Under the pieces are notes generated by a model, which saw only the letters and a program-made list of their open reading frames with translations, ran no database searches and was not told the DNA's origin. A DNA stretch of 64,000 bases from the NCBI RefSeq assembly GCF_029360585.1, contig NZ_JAQZSJ010000002.1:496001-560000 (forward strand), written 5' to 3'. Position numbers and translations under genes: made by a program. This stretch comes from Cohnella caldifontis (GTDB lineage: Bacteria; Bacillota; Bacilli; Paenibacillales; Paenibacillaceae). Of the stretch, positions 11,389 through 19,046 are shown piece after piece (the first letter of the stretch is position 1; every line of letters starts with the position of its first letter).

Positions 11389-12392
11389 GCTTGCCGCTCC
11401 GGCACCGGAAGCCCGAGATGGCGATAGGCCGCCGGCGCGACGACGCGGCCCCTGGGCGTTCGCTGAATATACCCGATCTGCATCAGGTAAGGTTCGTACA
11501 CGTCTTCGATCGTCTGGCTCTCTTCGCCGATCATGGCCGCGATCGTATCCAGGCCGACGGGGCCGCCCCGGTAATTCTGGATCATGGCCAGGAGCATCTT
11601 ATGGTCGATGGCGTCAAGTCCCATCGGGTCGACCTGGATCCGCTCCATGGCGTCGTGGGCGATCTCGTCGGTGATGATGCCGTCCCCTCGAACTTGGGCG
11701 TAGTCTCGGACCCGCTTGAGCAACCGGTTCGCGATGCGCGGCGTCCCCCGGGATCGGCGAGCGATCTCGCGGGAAGCTTCCCCGACGATCCCGACGTTCA
11801 GGATGTCCGCGGCCCGGGACACGATATAAGCCAGTTCTTCCTCGGTATAAAACTCGAGGCGGCTCACCACGCCGAACCGGTCGCGCAGCGGAGCGGAGAG
11901 CAAACCCGCCCGGGTCGTGGCTCCGATCAGCGTGAATTTGGGCAGGTCCAGCCGGACGGACCTCGCGCTCGGACCTTTGCCGATGATGAAATCGAGCGCG
12001 AAATCTTCCATGGCCGGATACAGCACTTCCTCCACCGTCCGGTGCAATCGGTGGATCTCGTCGATGAACAGGACGTCGTTCTCCTGCAGGTTCGTCAAAA
12101 TCGCCGCCAAATCGCCCGGCCGTTCGATGGCGGGGCCGCTGGTCGTGCGGATGTTCACGCCGAGCTCGTTGGCGATGATATTGGACAACGTCGTCTTGCC
12201 GAGCCCCGGAGGCCCGTACAGGAGCACGTGATCGAGCGGCTCGCGGCGCATTTTGGCCGCTTCTATGTAGATTTTGAGGTTCTCCTTGACTTGCGCCTGT
12301 CCGATATATTCCGCCAGGTATCGGGGACGCAGGCTGTATTCCACCGCCTGGTCTTCCATCATCAGATGGGCGGTGACGATTCGGTCTTCCAT
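11385..12392 (-). CDS. ruvB: Holliday junction branch migration ATPase RuvB
   Basis: RuvB is the hexameric AAA+ motor that drives branch migration with RuvA. The 335-residue protein has Walker [12 protein letters not shown], Walker [10 protein letters not shown], sensor I GATTRAG and the C-terminal winged-helix block with RTPRGRVV. Length and all motifs are standard. It lies 28 bp downstream of ruvA. The N-terminal [15 protein letters not shown] is the usual RuvB start. Confidence 0.98.
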   Translation of the reverse strand: MEDRIVTAHLMMEDQAVEYSLRPRYLAEYIGQAQVKENLKIYIEAAKMRREPLDHVLLYGPPGLGKTTLSNIIANELGVNIRTTSGPAIERPGDLAAILTNLQENDVLFIDEIHRLHRTVEEVLYPAMEDFALDFIIGKGPSARSVRLDLPKFTLIGATTRAGLLSAPLRDRFGVVSRLEFYTEEELAYIVSRAADILNVGIVGEASREIARRSRGTPRIANRLLKRVRDYAQVRGDGIITDEIAHDAMERIQVDPMGLDAIDHKMLLAMIQNYRGGPVGLDTIAAMIGEESQTIEDVYEPYLMQIGYIQRTPRGRVVAPAAYRHLGLPVPERQA

Positions 12393-12420
12393 GCTTCACG
12401 GCCTCCTTCCCCAGGCGGCT

Positions 12421-13038
12421 TCATCCCTGGAACAGCTGCTGCAGCGCCTTCTTCATCAGGGCGTCCGGCGTATCCCGGTCCGTGACGCGGTCTTTGATCG
12501 CGTGCCAAGCCCGGTCCAGCTCGGCTTCGCGGTATCCGAGACCCGCGAGCGCTTCCCGCGCGGCGGCCCAGGCCGAGCCTTCGCCGGGGCCCGCTGCGGG
12601 CAAGGACTCGGCGAAATCGGCCGCGGCCGCGGCCGGCAAACCGCTGCCGAGTTTGTCCTTGAGGTCCAGGATCATGCGCTGGGCCGTTTTGCGTCCGATG
12701 CCGGGCAGTTTGGTCAGGAAACTCAGGTTTTCCTGCTGGATGGCTGCCGCGATCGTCTCCGGCCGGCCGCCGGAGAGCACGCCGAGCGCCACCTTCGGCC
12801 CGATCCCCGAAACGTCGAGCAGCCGGCGGAACAAAGCCTGCTCCTCGCGGGTCGGAAAACCGAACAGTTGGACCGCGTCTTCGCGGACGTGATAATGGAT
12901 AAACAGCTGCAACGGTTCCTCCGAACGGGTAAGTCCGTAAGGATTCGGGGTAAAAACTTGGTACCCCACGTCATGCACGTCCAGCACGACGTATTCGGAT
13001 TCCACGTGGGCCAGGCGTCCCCGCAGGTAGTCGATCAT
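12421..13038 (-). CDS. ruvA: Holliday junction DNA-binding protein RuvA
   Basis: RuvA is the tetramer that holds the four-way junction open and loads RuvB. The 205-residue product begins MIDYLRGRLAHVES, the normal OB-fold N-terminus. Two helix-hairpin-helix motifs follow (VSGIGPKVALGVLSG and LPGIGRKTAQRMILDL), then an Ala-rich linker and the RuvB-contacting C-terminal domain (ALAGLGYREAELDRA). The start overlaps the ruvC stop by 4 bp; an upstream in-frame ATG at 13092 would lie inside ruvC and is rejected. Confidence 0.98.
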   Translation of the reverse strand: MIDYLRGRLAHVESEYVVLDVHDVGYQVFTPNPYGLTRSEEPLQLFIHYHVREDAVQLFGFPTREEQALFRRLLDVSGIGPKVALGVLSGGRPETIAAAIQQENLSFLTKLPGIGRKTAQRMILDLKDKLGSGLPAAAAADFAESLPAAGPGEGSAWAAAREALAGLGYREAELDRAWHAIKDRVTDRDTPDALMKKALQQLFQG

Positions 13039-13538
13039 GAAGGCTTCACTCCGTTCAACCGATCGTTCAGCGCGCTGGAATGCGCATGGCAAATCGCCAC
13101 CGCGAGCGCGTCGGCCACGTCGTCGGGCTTGGGCACCGACTGCAGCTTCAGCATCATTTTCACCATTTCCTGGACTTGCTTTTTCTCCGCGCCTCCGTAT
13201 CCGACCACCGCTTGTTTCACTTGCATCGGCGTGTATTCGCCGACCGGCAGCCCCCGCTGCGCCGCCGCCAGCAGCAAAACGCCCCGCGCTTGCCCGACGC
13301 TGAAGGCGTTGGTTACGTTTTTGTTGAAAAACAGCTTTTCCACGGCGATCGTATCCGGTTGATAACGGTCCAATAACGAGCAGGAAGCTTCATAGATTTG
13401 CCGAAGCCGCTCCTCCGTCCGGGTCCCGGCTTCGGTCTCGATGCTGCCGTATTGCACGGGAACGAGGCGATGCCCGTTTTTGTCGATGAATCCGAATCCC
13501 ATGATGGCGATCCCGGGGTCGATTCCCAATACCCGCAT
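13035..13538 (-). CDS. ruvC: Crossover junction endodeoxyribonuclease RuvC
   Basis: RuvC resolves Holliday junctions. The 167-residue protein starts MRVLGIDPG (Asp7) and has the other acidic active-site residues in AVEKLFFNKN and PDDVADALAVAICH. The ATG at 13538 gives the standard N-terminus; the open frame continues upstream through a duplicated hairpin leader that is not coding. Only a weak GGGG ribosome site is visible. This is the first gene of the operon that runs to yajC. Confidence 0.96.
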   Translation of the reverse strand: MRVLGIDPGIAIMGFGFIDKNGHRLVPVQYGSIETEAGTRTEERLRQIYEASCSLLDRYQPDTIAVEKLFFNKNVTNAFSVGQARGVLLLAAAQRGLPVGEYTPMQVKQAVVGYGGAEKKQVQEMVKMMLKLQSVPKPDDVADALAVAICHAHSSALNDRLNGVKPS

Positions 13539-13580
13539 CCGATCCGAACCCCGCTCTCTGCTTGTCGCTTGCTGTCGACC

Positions 13581-13658
13581 GCGCATCGCTCGCACAGAGC
13601 GGTCGCAGTTTCCTGACGACCGGTGTCCGCGCTTCGCTCGCACAGAGCGGTCGCAGTT
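13581..13658 (-). repeat. Two tandem 30-bp copies in the ruvC leader
   Basis: Positions 13581-13610 and 13629-13658 are nearly identical (one clear substitution) and start 48 bp apart. Each contains CGCTC and GAGCG arms around a 5-nt loop. Both copies fall between the ruvC promoter and the start codon, so they would be part of the mRNA leader. Confidence 0.8.
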
Positions 13659-13668
13659 GCTTCCTCGT

Positions 13669-13697
13669 ATTATATCAAATGTTCGCACCTATGAGAA
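13669..13697 (-). promoter_or_regulatory. Sigma-A promoter of the ruvC operon
   Basis: On minus, TTCTCA (13692-13697) lies 17 bp from a perfect TATAAT (13669-13674) preceded by TGA, an extended -10. The spacer holds one CGAAC half of a Gram-positive LexA box, but no proper second half, so SOS control is not supported. Confidence 0.7.
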
Positions 13698-13710
13698 CAG
13701 AACGAAAGTC

Positions 13711-13738
13711 ACGGCAAAGAGACGCTCCGCGGGGAGCG
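13711..13738 (-). terminator. Weak terminator after bofC
   Basis: Arms CGCTCC (13723-13728) and GGAGCG (13733-13738) are followed on minus by TCTCTTTG. The stem is short and the T-run broken, so efficiency is doubtful. It lies between bofC and the ruvC promoter. Confidence 0.4.
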
Positions 13739-13778
13739 CCTGGGGGAGAGGAAGGTGATCGGAGCCGCCGCTACGCCG

Positions 13779-14498
13779 CTACGGCACGGATTTCATGACC
13801 CCCGCGGATTTGCGGGCGGCGTAATCGCTGAAAGCGGACAACACGCTGTCGTATTCATCCCGGTCGGTTACTTTGATGCCGCTGGCCAGCTCGTGAAGCC
13901 TTTCTTTGGATACGCTGGATTCCAGCGTTCGAACGTCCAACTGGAAGAAGGTGCGGACGACATTGTCTTTCCGGGGCGGGCCGTCAAACAAGGACAAATT
14001 CCCGTCCGTGTCCATGCCGATATAGGCCGTCTTGCGGCAGGCGGGCGACGGATCATGGGAAGTCTCCTCCAGTACGAGGCGGCCGTCCGAGTCGAACGCC
14101 GCGCTCCATTCCCGGTGCGACCTGAGCAGCTTGGCCGCTTCCGGCGCGGACCGGCGTCCCAACAGACGCCGTTCTTCCCCGCACCAGTATACGCGGTGAA
14201 GCACGATCTCGACCTCGCCGTCCCACCGCGCCAGCGCTTGAATCACGGCGTCACTCGCGGTTTCGGGGGCTTGTCCCGTACCTTCGGAAGTCAAGAACGC
14301 GTACGGAGAATCCGCGACGGGCTGGACGACGGGTTTAGCGTCGCCGTGCAGGATCGCTTTCTGGATGAGTACCGCGGTTCCGACCCCGGATGCCGAAGCC
14401 GCCGTGAAAACGGCGGCCAGCATGCCGAGCGACAAAACCGGGCGGCGTCTTCTTTTCAGCTTTTTCTTCAGTTCCTTGAGCGCGCGGAAGACGAACAC
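13779..14498 (-). CDS. bofC: BofC, forespore regulator of sigma-K checkpoint signalling
   Basis: In B. subtilis BofC is made in the forespore and restrains SpoIVB, the protease that triggers sigma-K activation. The 239-residue product has an N-terminal basic stretch and membrane segment (about 21-45), consistent with export into the intermembrane space. The block VYWCGEERRLLG near residue 103 is the recognisable BofC core. It starts with GTG at 14498, with AAGGGG 6 nt before. The gene lies between safA and ruvC, its usual position. Its ribosome site lies in one arm of an 11-bp hairpin. Confidence 0.85.
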   Translation of the reverse strand: MFVFRALKELKKKLKRRRRPVLSLGMLAAVFTAASASGVGTAVLIQKAILHGDAKPVVQPVADSPYAFLTSEGTGQAPETASDAVIQALARWDGEVEIVLHRVYWCGEERRLLGRRSAPEAAKLLRSHREWSAAFDSDGRLVLEETSHDPSPACRKTAYIGMDTDGNLSLFDGPPRKDNVVRTFFQLDVRTLESSVSKERLHELASGIKVTDRDEYDSVLSAFSDYAARKSAGVMKSVP

Positions 14499-14546
14499 CG
14501 GAATCCCCTTCTCTGCTTTTTCACTATTTTAGCCTGGGGATTCCGG
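14498..14546 (-). promoter_or_regulatory. Hairpin enclosing the bofC ribosome-binding site
   Basis: Perfect 11-bp complementary arms lie at 14498-14508 and 14536-14546 (CCGGAATCCCC with GGGGATTCCGG), with a 27-nt loop. On the minus-strand transcript the downstream arm contains the AAGGGG-like site and touches the GTG start. There is no T-run, so it is not a terminator. Confidence 0.55.
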
Positions 14547-14564
14547 TCCTATGCGCTTACTTGC

Positions 14565-16787
14565 TTATCGGATCCAAGGAAGGCTTTCTTTGCTTCTGGG
14601 CGAGCTTCTCCGCGGCGACCGCGATTTCTTCTTGGGAGGCGCGCTCCGTTTCTTTGCCCTTGACGGGGAAGGCGCGGGCGCCGGTTCCGAATCGTCCGCC
14701 GAGTGGAGGGTCAAATCGGTCGTTGCCGCCGGGCCGGCTTCGTCGTCCCGAAGGTCGGCGGGGGAAGCATACCCGGGAAACTGCGGATAAGCGGAAACCC
14801 CGGGCCCTGCATAGGCAGGAGAAACCGCCGTTCCATCCGGGAAAAAGGGTGCCGTTCCGAATCCGGCCGGCGATACGAATCCGGGCGGCCCGAAGGACGG
14901 CGCGCCGACCCCATCGTACGGATAAGGGGAATAAGGAACTCCGCCGAACGGCGCAGCCGGATAGGCTTCATAGGGATGGCCATACGGGAGATTGGCCGCT
15001 CCGGGGGTCATGCCGAGCCCCGGGTACGCCTCCGCTGCAGGAGAGACGGCGGTCGGATACCCCGCTTGCGGAAAGTATCCCATGCCCGCCGGGTACGTAC
15101 TGACCGGCGCGTTTACAGGATATTGCGGCATGGCAGGGTAGGACGGCACGGCCGTGGCTGCCGGCGATACGGCCGTCGGAACGGTCTGCGCGGCCGGAAC
15201 GCCTCCGCAGCAAGAACTTCCCGATGGCTTTGCCGTCGATGCGGGCGACACGAGTCCGGGCGCGTAAACCGGCAAATATCCGGTGACGCCGGTCATTCCG
15301 GCGTTCGTTCCCGCCGCGGGGGCCATCTGGCCGGCCGCGGGAGAAATGTCGCCGAATCCGCCCATAGGGGCGCTGTATCCGCTGATATCCATGGGATGAT
15401 AGACGCTGCCGACTGCGCCTTCGATTTCGCCGGGTGCCGGGCCGTATCCTCCGTCAACCGCGTATGGATAACCGAAATGGTGGTATCCGTGTTCGTAGCC
15501 GTAGAGGTGTCCGTATCCGTACGCCGGCCCGACTGGAGCCATGCCAGCATGGGCTTCCGCGCCCATGACGGGGTAGGGCGCCGGTATCGGGTGCGCTTGC
15601 GAGGACGCCTCCACGGCGGGCATCGGATATTGGGCGAACAGATCATGCTCGTGCGGGTAGGGCATCGGATAGGGAAGGTTTGCCTCATGGATCGGCGAAA
15701 ATGGAGCGTTGGCGTAGGCTTCGGGCATGACGGGAAGGTTGGCGGCGGCTTCCGGCATCACCGGTGCGTTGGCGGCGGGCATGAAAGGCGCGTGGATCGG
15801 TTCGTTCGCCAAGGGCATGATCGGAGCATGGATCGGTTCGTTCGCGAAGGGCATGATCGGTGCGTTGATCGGTTCGTTCGCGAACGGCATGATCGGAGCA
15901 TGGATCGGTTCGTTCGCGAAGGGCATGATCGGTGCGTTGATCGGTTCGTTCGCGCACGGCATGATCGGAGCATGGATCGGTTCGTTCGCGAAGGGCCTGA
16001 TCGGTGCGTTGATCGGTTCGTTCGCGCACGGCATGATCGGAGCATGGATCGGTTCGTTCGCGAAGGGCCTGATCGGTGCGTTGATCGGTTCGTTCGCGCA
16101 CGGCATGATCGGAGCATGGATCGGTTCGTTCGCGAAGGGCATGATCGGTGCGTTGATCGGTTCGTTCGCGATCGGCATGACAGGGGCATTGATCGGTTCG
16201 TTCTCGATCGGCATGACCGGAGCGTTGATCGGTTCGTTCTCGATCGGCATGACCGGAGCGTTGATCGGTTCTTTCGCGATGGGCGATATCGGCAAGTTCT
16301 CGGGTTCTTTCATAGGAGGCATGGCCGGCAGCTCGGGCAGCGGTTCAGGCAGAGGCATCGGTTCCACGGCTTCCGGCTTGATGCCCGTTTCCGCTTTGAC
16401 CCCGGTAAATTTCTTTCCGTGCATCCAGGGGTTGGCCCCCATCTCCGCGGCCGCTCCTCCTGCGGGCATTTTCGGGATATTGACCACTTCTCCCGTCAGC
16501 AGCACGTTCGGATTTTTCAGCTGCGGATTCGCCGCGATCATGTCCGCCAGCGGAACGCCCCAAGCTTTCGAGAGCTTCCACAGCGTATCCCCTTGCTGAA
16601 CCGTATGCTGGTGCATCACCTCGTAAGTCGGCTTAGGCGCCGCCGGGATTTTCACCTTCATGCCGACGTCGATTTGATCTGGGTTCGGGATTTCCGGATT
16701 GGCTTTGATCAGTTCCTCCAGCGGCACGTTGTACTTTTGGGCAATCAAGTACATCGAGTCGCCTTTTTTGACCATATGAATCTTCAC
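14565..16787 (-). CDS. safA: SafA-like spore coat assembly protein, two LysM domains plus long repeat region
   Basis: SafA/ExsA proteins organise the inner coat around the spore cortex. The 740-residue product starts with GTG at 16787 (GGAGGG site) and opens with two LysM domains at about residues 2-48 (VKKGDSMYLIAQKYNVPLEE) and 60-107 (VQQGDTLWKLSKAWGVPLAD). After a linker, residues about 169-336 hold 14 tandem 12-residue units of the type P-x-A-N-E-P-I-H/N-A-P-I-M. The C-terminal half is rich in Tyr, Pro, Gly and Ala, as in coat proteins, and ends in a basic Arg/Lys/Ser tail. Synteny with bofC supports SafA. Confidence 0.85.
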   Translation of the reverse strand: MKIHMVKKGDSMYLIAQKYNVPLEELIKANPEIPNPDQIDVGMKVKIPAAPKPTYEVMHQHTVQQGDTLWKLSKAWGVPLADMIAANPQLKNPNVLLTGEVVNIPKMPAGGAAAEMGANPWMHGKKFTGVKAETGIKPEAVEPMPLPEPLPELPAMPPMKEPENLPISPIAKEPINAPVMPIENEPINAPVMPIENEPINAPVMPIANEPINAPIMPFANEPIHAPIMPCANEPINAPIRPFANEPIHAPIMPCANEPINAPIRPFANEPIHAPIMPCANEPINAPIMPFANEPIHAPIMPFANEPINAPIMPFANEPIHAPIMPLANEPIHAPFMPAANAPVMPEAAANLPVMPEAYANAPFSPIHEANLPYPMPYPHEHDLFAQYPMPAVEASSQAHPIPAPYPVMGAEAHAGMAPVGPAYGYGHLYGYEHGYHHFGYPYAVDGGYGPAPGEIEGAVGSVYHPMDISGYSAPMGGFGDISPAAGQMAPAAGTNAGMTGVTGYLPVYAPGLVSPASTAKPSGSSCCGGVPAAQTVPTAVSPAATAVPSYPAMPQYPVNAPVSTYPAGMGYFPQAGYPTAVSPAAEAYPGLGMTPGAANLPYGHPYEAYPAAPFGGVPYSPYPYDGVGAPSFGPPGFVSPAGFGTAPFFPDGTAVSPAYAGPGVSAYPQFPGYASPADLRDDEAGPAATTDLTLHSADDSEPAPAPSPSRAKKRSAPPKKKSRSPRRSSPRSKESLPWIR
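15780..16283 (-). repeat. Coding minisatellite, 14 units of 36 bp in safA
   Basis: About 14 in-frame 36-bp units encode 12-residue repeats. Units alternate in places (His/Asn after Pro-Ile and Phe/Cys before Ala), which gives a 72-bp higher-order period in the middle. The edges are more diverged than the centre, the usual pattern of unequal-exchange expansion. Confidence 0.9.
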
Positions 16788-16975
16788 GCCGTTCCCTCCT
16801 GGTCCATGGCATAAGCTCATAAGCGGGCACTTGCCCCGCAATCCCTACATCCTATGCAGAAAATGGGCATTTGACATCAAGCGGGAAGGAAAAAATAGGC
16901 GTTCGAACCGTTGCGGAACTGCCGAATGTTCAGACCCACGCGCCAGTGCATCACAACTTCGAGTTTTCGCCACCA

Positions 16976-17050
16976 GTTAAGAAAGAAAGTTTTTTAATTC
17001 GATCTAAGCAGCAGGCAATAGCGACACGTTAAGAATAAAAGTTTCTTAAC
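16976..17050. repeat. Pair of GTTAAG palindromic elements 52 bp apart
   Basis: Two imperfect palindromes begin at 16976 and 17028, exactly 52 bp apart. Both start GTTAAGAA; the second ends in GTTTCTTAAC. They resemble the elements of the 39.2-kb array in sequence, and the arrays at 39.2 and 45.4 kb in spacing. Confidence 0.75.
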
Positions 17051-17191
17051 GTTGGCTCGGAAACGGGTTGTTCTCCTCCGCTCATCCGCTTGAGCCGCCG
17101 TTTTTCGTGCCTCCAGCCCACGCGAACCTCCTCTCATTCCCTCCACCCGCCATTTTTGAGCCTGCAGCCCGCGCTTTCTCCGTTCATACGC

Positions 17192-17238
17192 CAAATCAAA
17201 ACGGCAGGCTGCCGGGGTCATCCCCAGGCAGCCTGCCT
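17192..17238 (-). terminator. Terminator of the ACT-hom-thrB-pheA-ilvE operon
   Basis: Perfect 10-bp arms GCAGGCTGCC (17204-17213) and GGCAGCCTGC (17227-17236) are followed on minus by CGTTTTGATTT. It lies 33 bp past the ilvE stop. Confidence 0.88.
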
Positions 17239-17270
17239 GCGTGCATTCGTGCGCCGAGTCGCGCAGCCCC

Positions 17271-18149
17271 TCAGAAAGCGCGAACGCCTTCCGCCGTGAC
17301 GATTTTACGGAACTCTTCGAGCAAATGGAGCGTGATCGGTCCGGCTTTGCCCGCGCCGATGATCCGGCCGTCCACCTCGCGGACGGCGATGACTTCCGCG
17401 GCGGTGCCGGTGAAGAACACTTCGTCGGCCGCGTATACGTCGTGCAGCGTGAACGGCTCCTCTTTCAGCTTATACCCCAGTCGGCCGCACAGGTCCATGA
17501 TCGCGCCCCGCGTCACGCCTTCGAGCGCGCCGACGTAGGTCGGAGGCGTATAGACCGTGCCGCGCTTGACGATGAAGATGTTGTCGCTCGATCCTTCCGC
17601 CACGTATCCTTGCGCGTTCAACATGATGGCTTCGCCTACTCCGGCCAGGTTGGACTGGATTTTCACGAGGATATTGTTCAAATAGTTCAGCGACTTCACT
17701 TTCGGACTGAGCGCGTCCGGGATGTTGCGGCGCTGGCTGACCGAGATCGAGCGCAGTCCGTTCTTGTACGACTCTTCCGGGTAGATGGCCAACTGGTCGA
17801 CGATAATGATGACCCATGCTTTCGGGCAGCGGGTCGGGTCCAGCCCCAAATTGCCGGGACCGCGGGAGACGACGAGACGGATGTAGCCGTTGCGCATCTC
17901 GTTTTTCCGAAGCGTCTCCACCAGCGCGGCCTGCATCTCTTCATAGCTCAGCGGGATGTCGAGCATGATGGATTTGGCGGAATCGTACAGCCGGTCCAGG
18001 TGCTCCTTGCAGCGGAAAATGTTGCCGTCGTAAATCCGAATGCCTTCGAAAATGCCGTCGCCGTAAAGGAAGCCGTGGTCGAACACGGAAACTTTGGCGT
18101 TTTCCTTCGTGACGAACTCCCCGTTCAAATAAATCCATTGCTCTGCCAT
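17271..18149 (-). CDS. ilvE: Branched-chain amino-acid aminotransferase
   Basis: A PLP-dependent fold-type IV aminotransferase, 292 residues. It interconverts branched-chain 2-oxo acids and Leu/Ile/Val with glutamate. Motifs include SVFDHGFLYGDGIFEGIR at residues 21-38, the lysine region KVKSLNYLNNILVK, and EGSSDNIFIV near residue 190. D-amino-acid aminotransferases share this fold, but the N-terminal pattern favours IlvE. It is the last gene of the operon, 3 bp after pheA. Confidence 0.9.
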   Translation of the reverse strand: MAEQWIYLNGEFVTKENAKVSVFDHGFLYGDGIFEGIRIYDGNIFRCKEHLDRLYDSAKSIMLDIPLSYEEMQAALVETLRKNEMRNGYIRLVVSRGPGNLGLDPTRCPKAWVIIIVDQLAIYPEESYKNGLRSISVSQRRNIPDALSPKVKSLNYLNNILVKIQSNLAGVGEAIMLNAQGYVAEGSSDNIFIVKRGTVYTPPTYVGALEGVTRGAIMDLCGRLGYKLKEEPFTLHDVYAADEVFFTGTAAEVIAVREVDGRIIGAGKAGPITLHLLEEFRKIVTAEGVRAF

Positions 18150-18152
18150 CGT

Positions 18153-19046
18153 TTAGCGCACCTCCGGTTTGGTTTCCTGGTATGGAATGGTAGGATATGA
18201 TCCTAGAACGCGGACCTGGGAGCCGATCGCCTTGATCTCCTCGATCGCGGCCGGCAGCAGAACCGTATTCAAAGACATCTCGATATCGATGTAGAAATAA
18301 TAGCTGCCCAGCTTTTTCTTCGTGGGCCGGGATTCGATGCGGGACAGGTTGATCCGGCGCCAGGCGAATGCCGACAGCACTTGATGCAGCGCGCCCGGAT
18401 AATCCTCCGGCAGCGTGACCAGGACGGTCGTTCTTTCCGAAACCGACTTCGGACTCTCGAACGGAACTCGGCCGACCAGCAGAAACCGCGTGAAATTGTT
18501 GTCATGGTCCGTGACGCCGGCTTCCAGCACGTCGAGACCGAAATCCGCCGCGGCCAGGGAAGTGCCGATCGCGGCCCACCCTCTGCCCGGGTTTTCCTGC
18601 ACCAGCTGCACGGCCTGCGAGGTGCTCGGCAACGTCTCTTGCTCGGCATGGGGAAGCTTGGCTCTCAAAAATTGGCGGCACTGGGCCATGGCGACCGGAT
18701 GGCTGAATACCTTCGCGATCTTCCCGGGATCCCACGAGCCTTCTTCGCCCGACAGTTCCTCCCGGCGGCCGATGAGGTTCTGAATGGAAGGATACACCCA
18801 TTCCGCCCGGATCGGCAAGTCCACCTCGTGCACAAGCCAGTCCATATGGAGATTCACGGAACCGTCGATCGTATTCTCGATCGGAATGGCTCCCCAGTCC
18901 GTCCGCCCCGAATCGACGGTCTGGAATACTTGGGCGATTGTTTTGCAATAGACCGGCTCTACATCCCGGTCATGGAACAAATACCGGACGGCTTCGTCCG
19001 AGACCGTGCCTTTGGGCAGCACGGCTACGCTTCTGCGGGCGCTCAC
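18153..19046 (-). CDS. pheA: Prephenate dehydratase
   Basis: Converts prephenate to phenylpyruvate for phenylalanine synthesis. The 297-residue product has the PDT domain first (VAVLPKGTVSDEAV, then DWGAIPIENTIDGSVN and the STSQAVQLV block). A C-terminal ACT domain starts near residue 205 and includes LSRIESRPTKK, whose ESRP motif binds the feedback inhibitor phenylalanine. It starts with GTG at 19046, preceded by GGAGGTGA, and overlaps the thrB stop by 4 bp. Confidence 0.96.
   Translation of the reverse strand: MSARRSVAVLPKGTVSDEAVRYLFHDRDVEPVYCKTIAQVFQTVDSGRTDWGAIPIENTIDGSVNLHMDWLVHEVDLPIRAEWVYPSIQNLIGRREELSGEEGSWDPGKIAKVFSHPVAMAQCRQFLRAKLPHAEQETLPSTSQAVQLVQENPGRGWAAIGTSLAAADFGLDVLEAGVTDHDNNFTRFLLVGRVPFESPKSVSERTTVLVTLPEDYPGALHQVLSAFAWRRINLSRIESRPTKKKLGSYYFYIDIEMSLNTVLLPAAIEEIKAIGSQVRVLGSYPTIPYQETKPEVR

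Larger units (their letters stand above)
16788..17270. other. Gene-free interval between safA and ilvE
   Basis: No gene is supported in these 483 bp. It holds two palindromic elements 52 bp apart (16976-17050) and the ilvE terminator (17192-17238). Nothing else is recognised between 17051 and 17190. A safA promoter must lie near 16800-16900, but I see no convincing sigma-E or sigma-K match. Confidence 0.6.

Noticed and set aside
13665..13700. LexA (SOS) operator at the ruvC promoter
   Set aside because: Only one CGAAC half is present; the second half does not match GTTCG closely enough.
14703..16814. Long open frames antisense to safA, including an ordered Met-Ile-Gly-Ala repeat
   Set aside because: The repeat is the complement of the safA minisatellite. 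The LysM domains and ribosome site lie on minus, and synteny supports safA.
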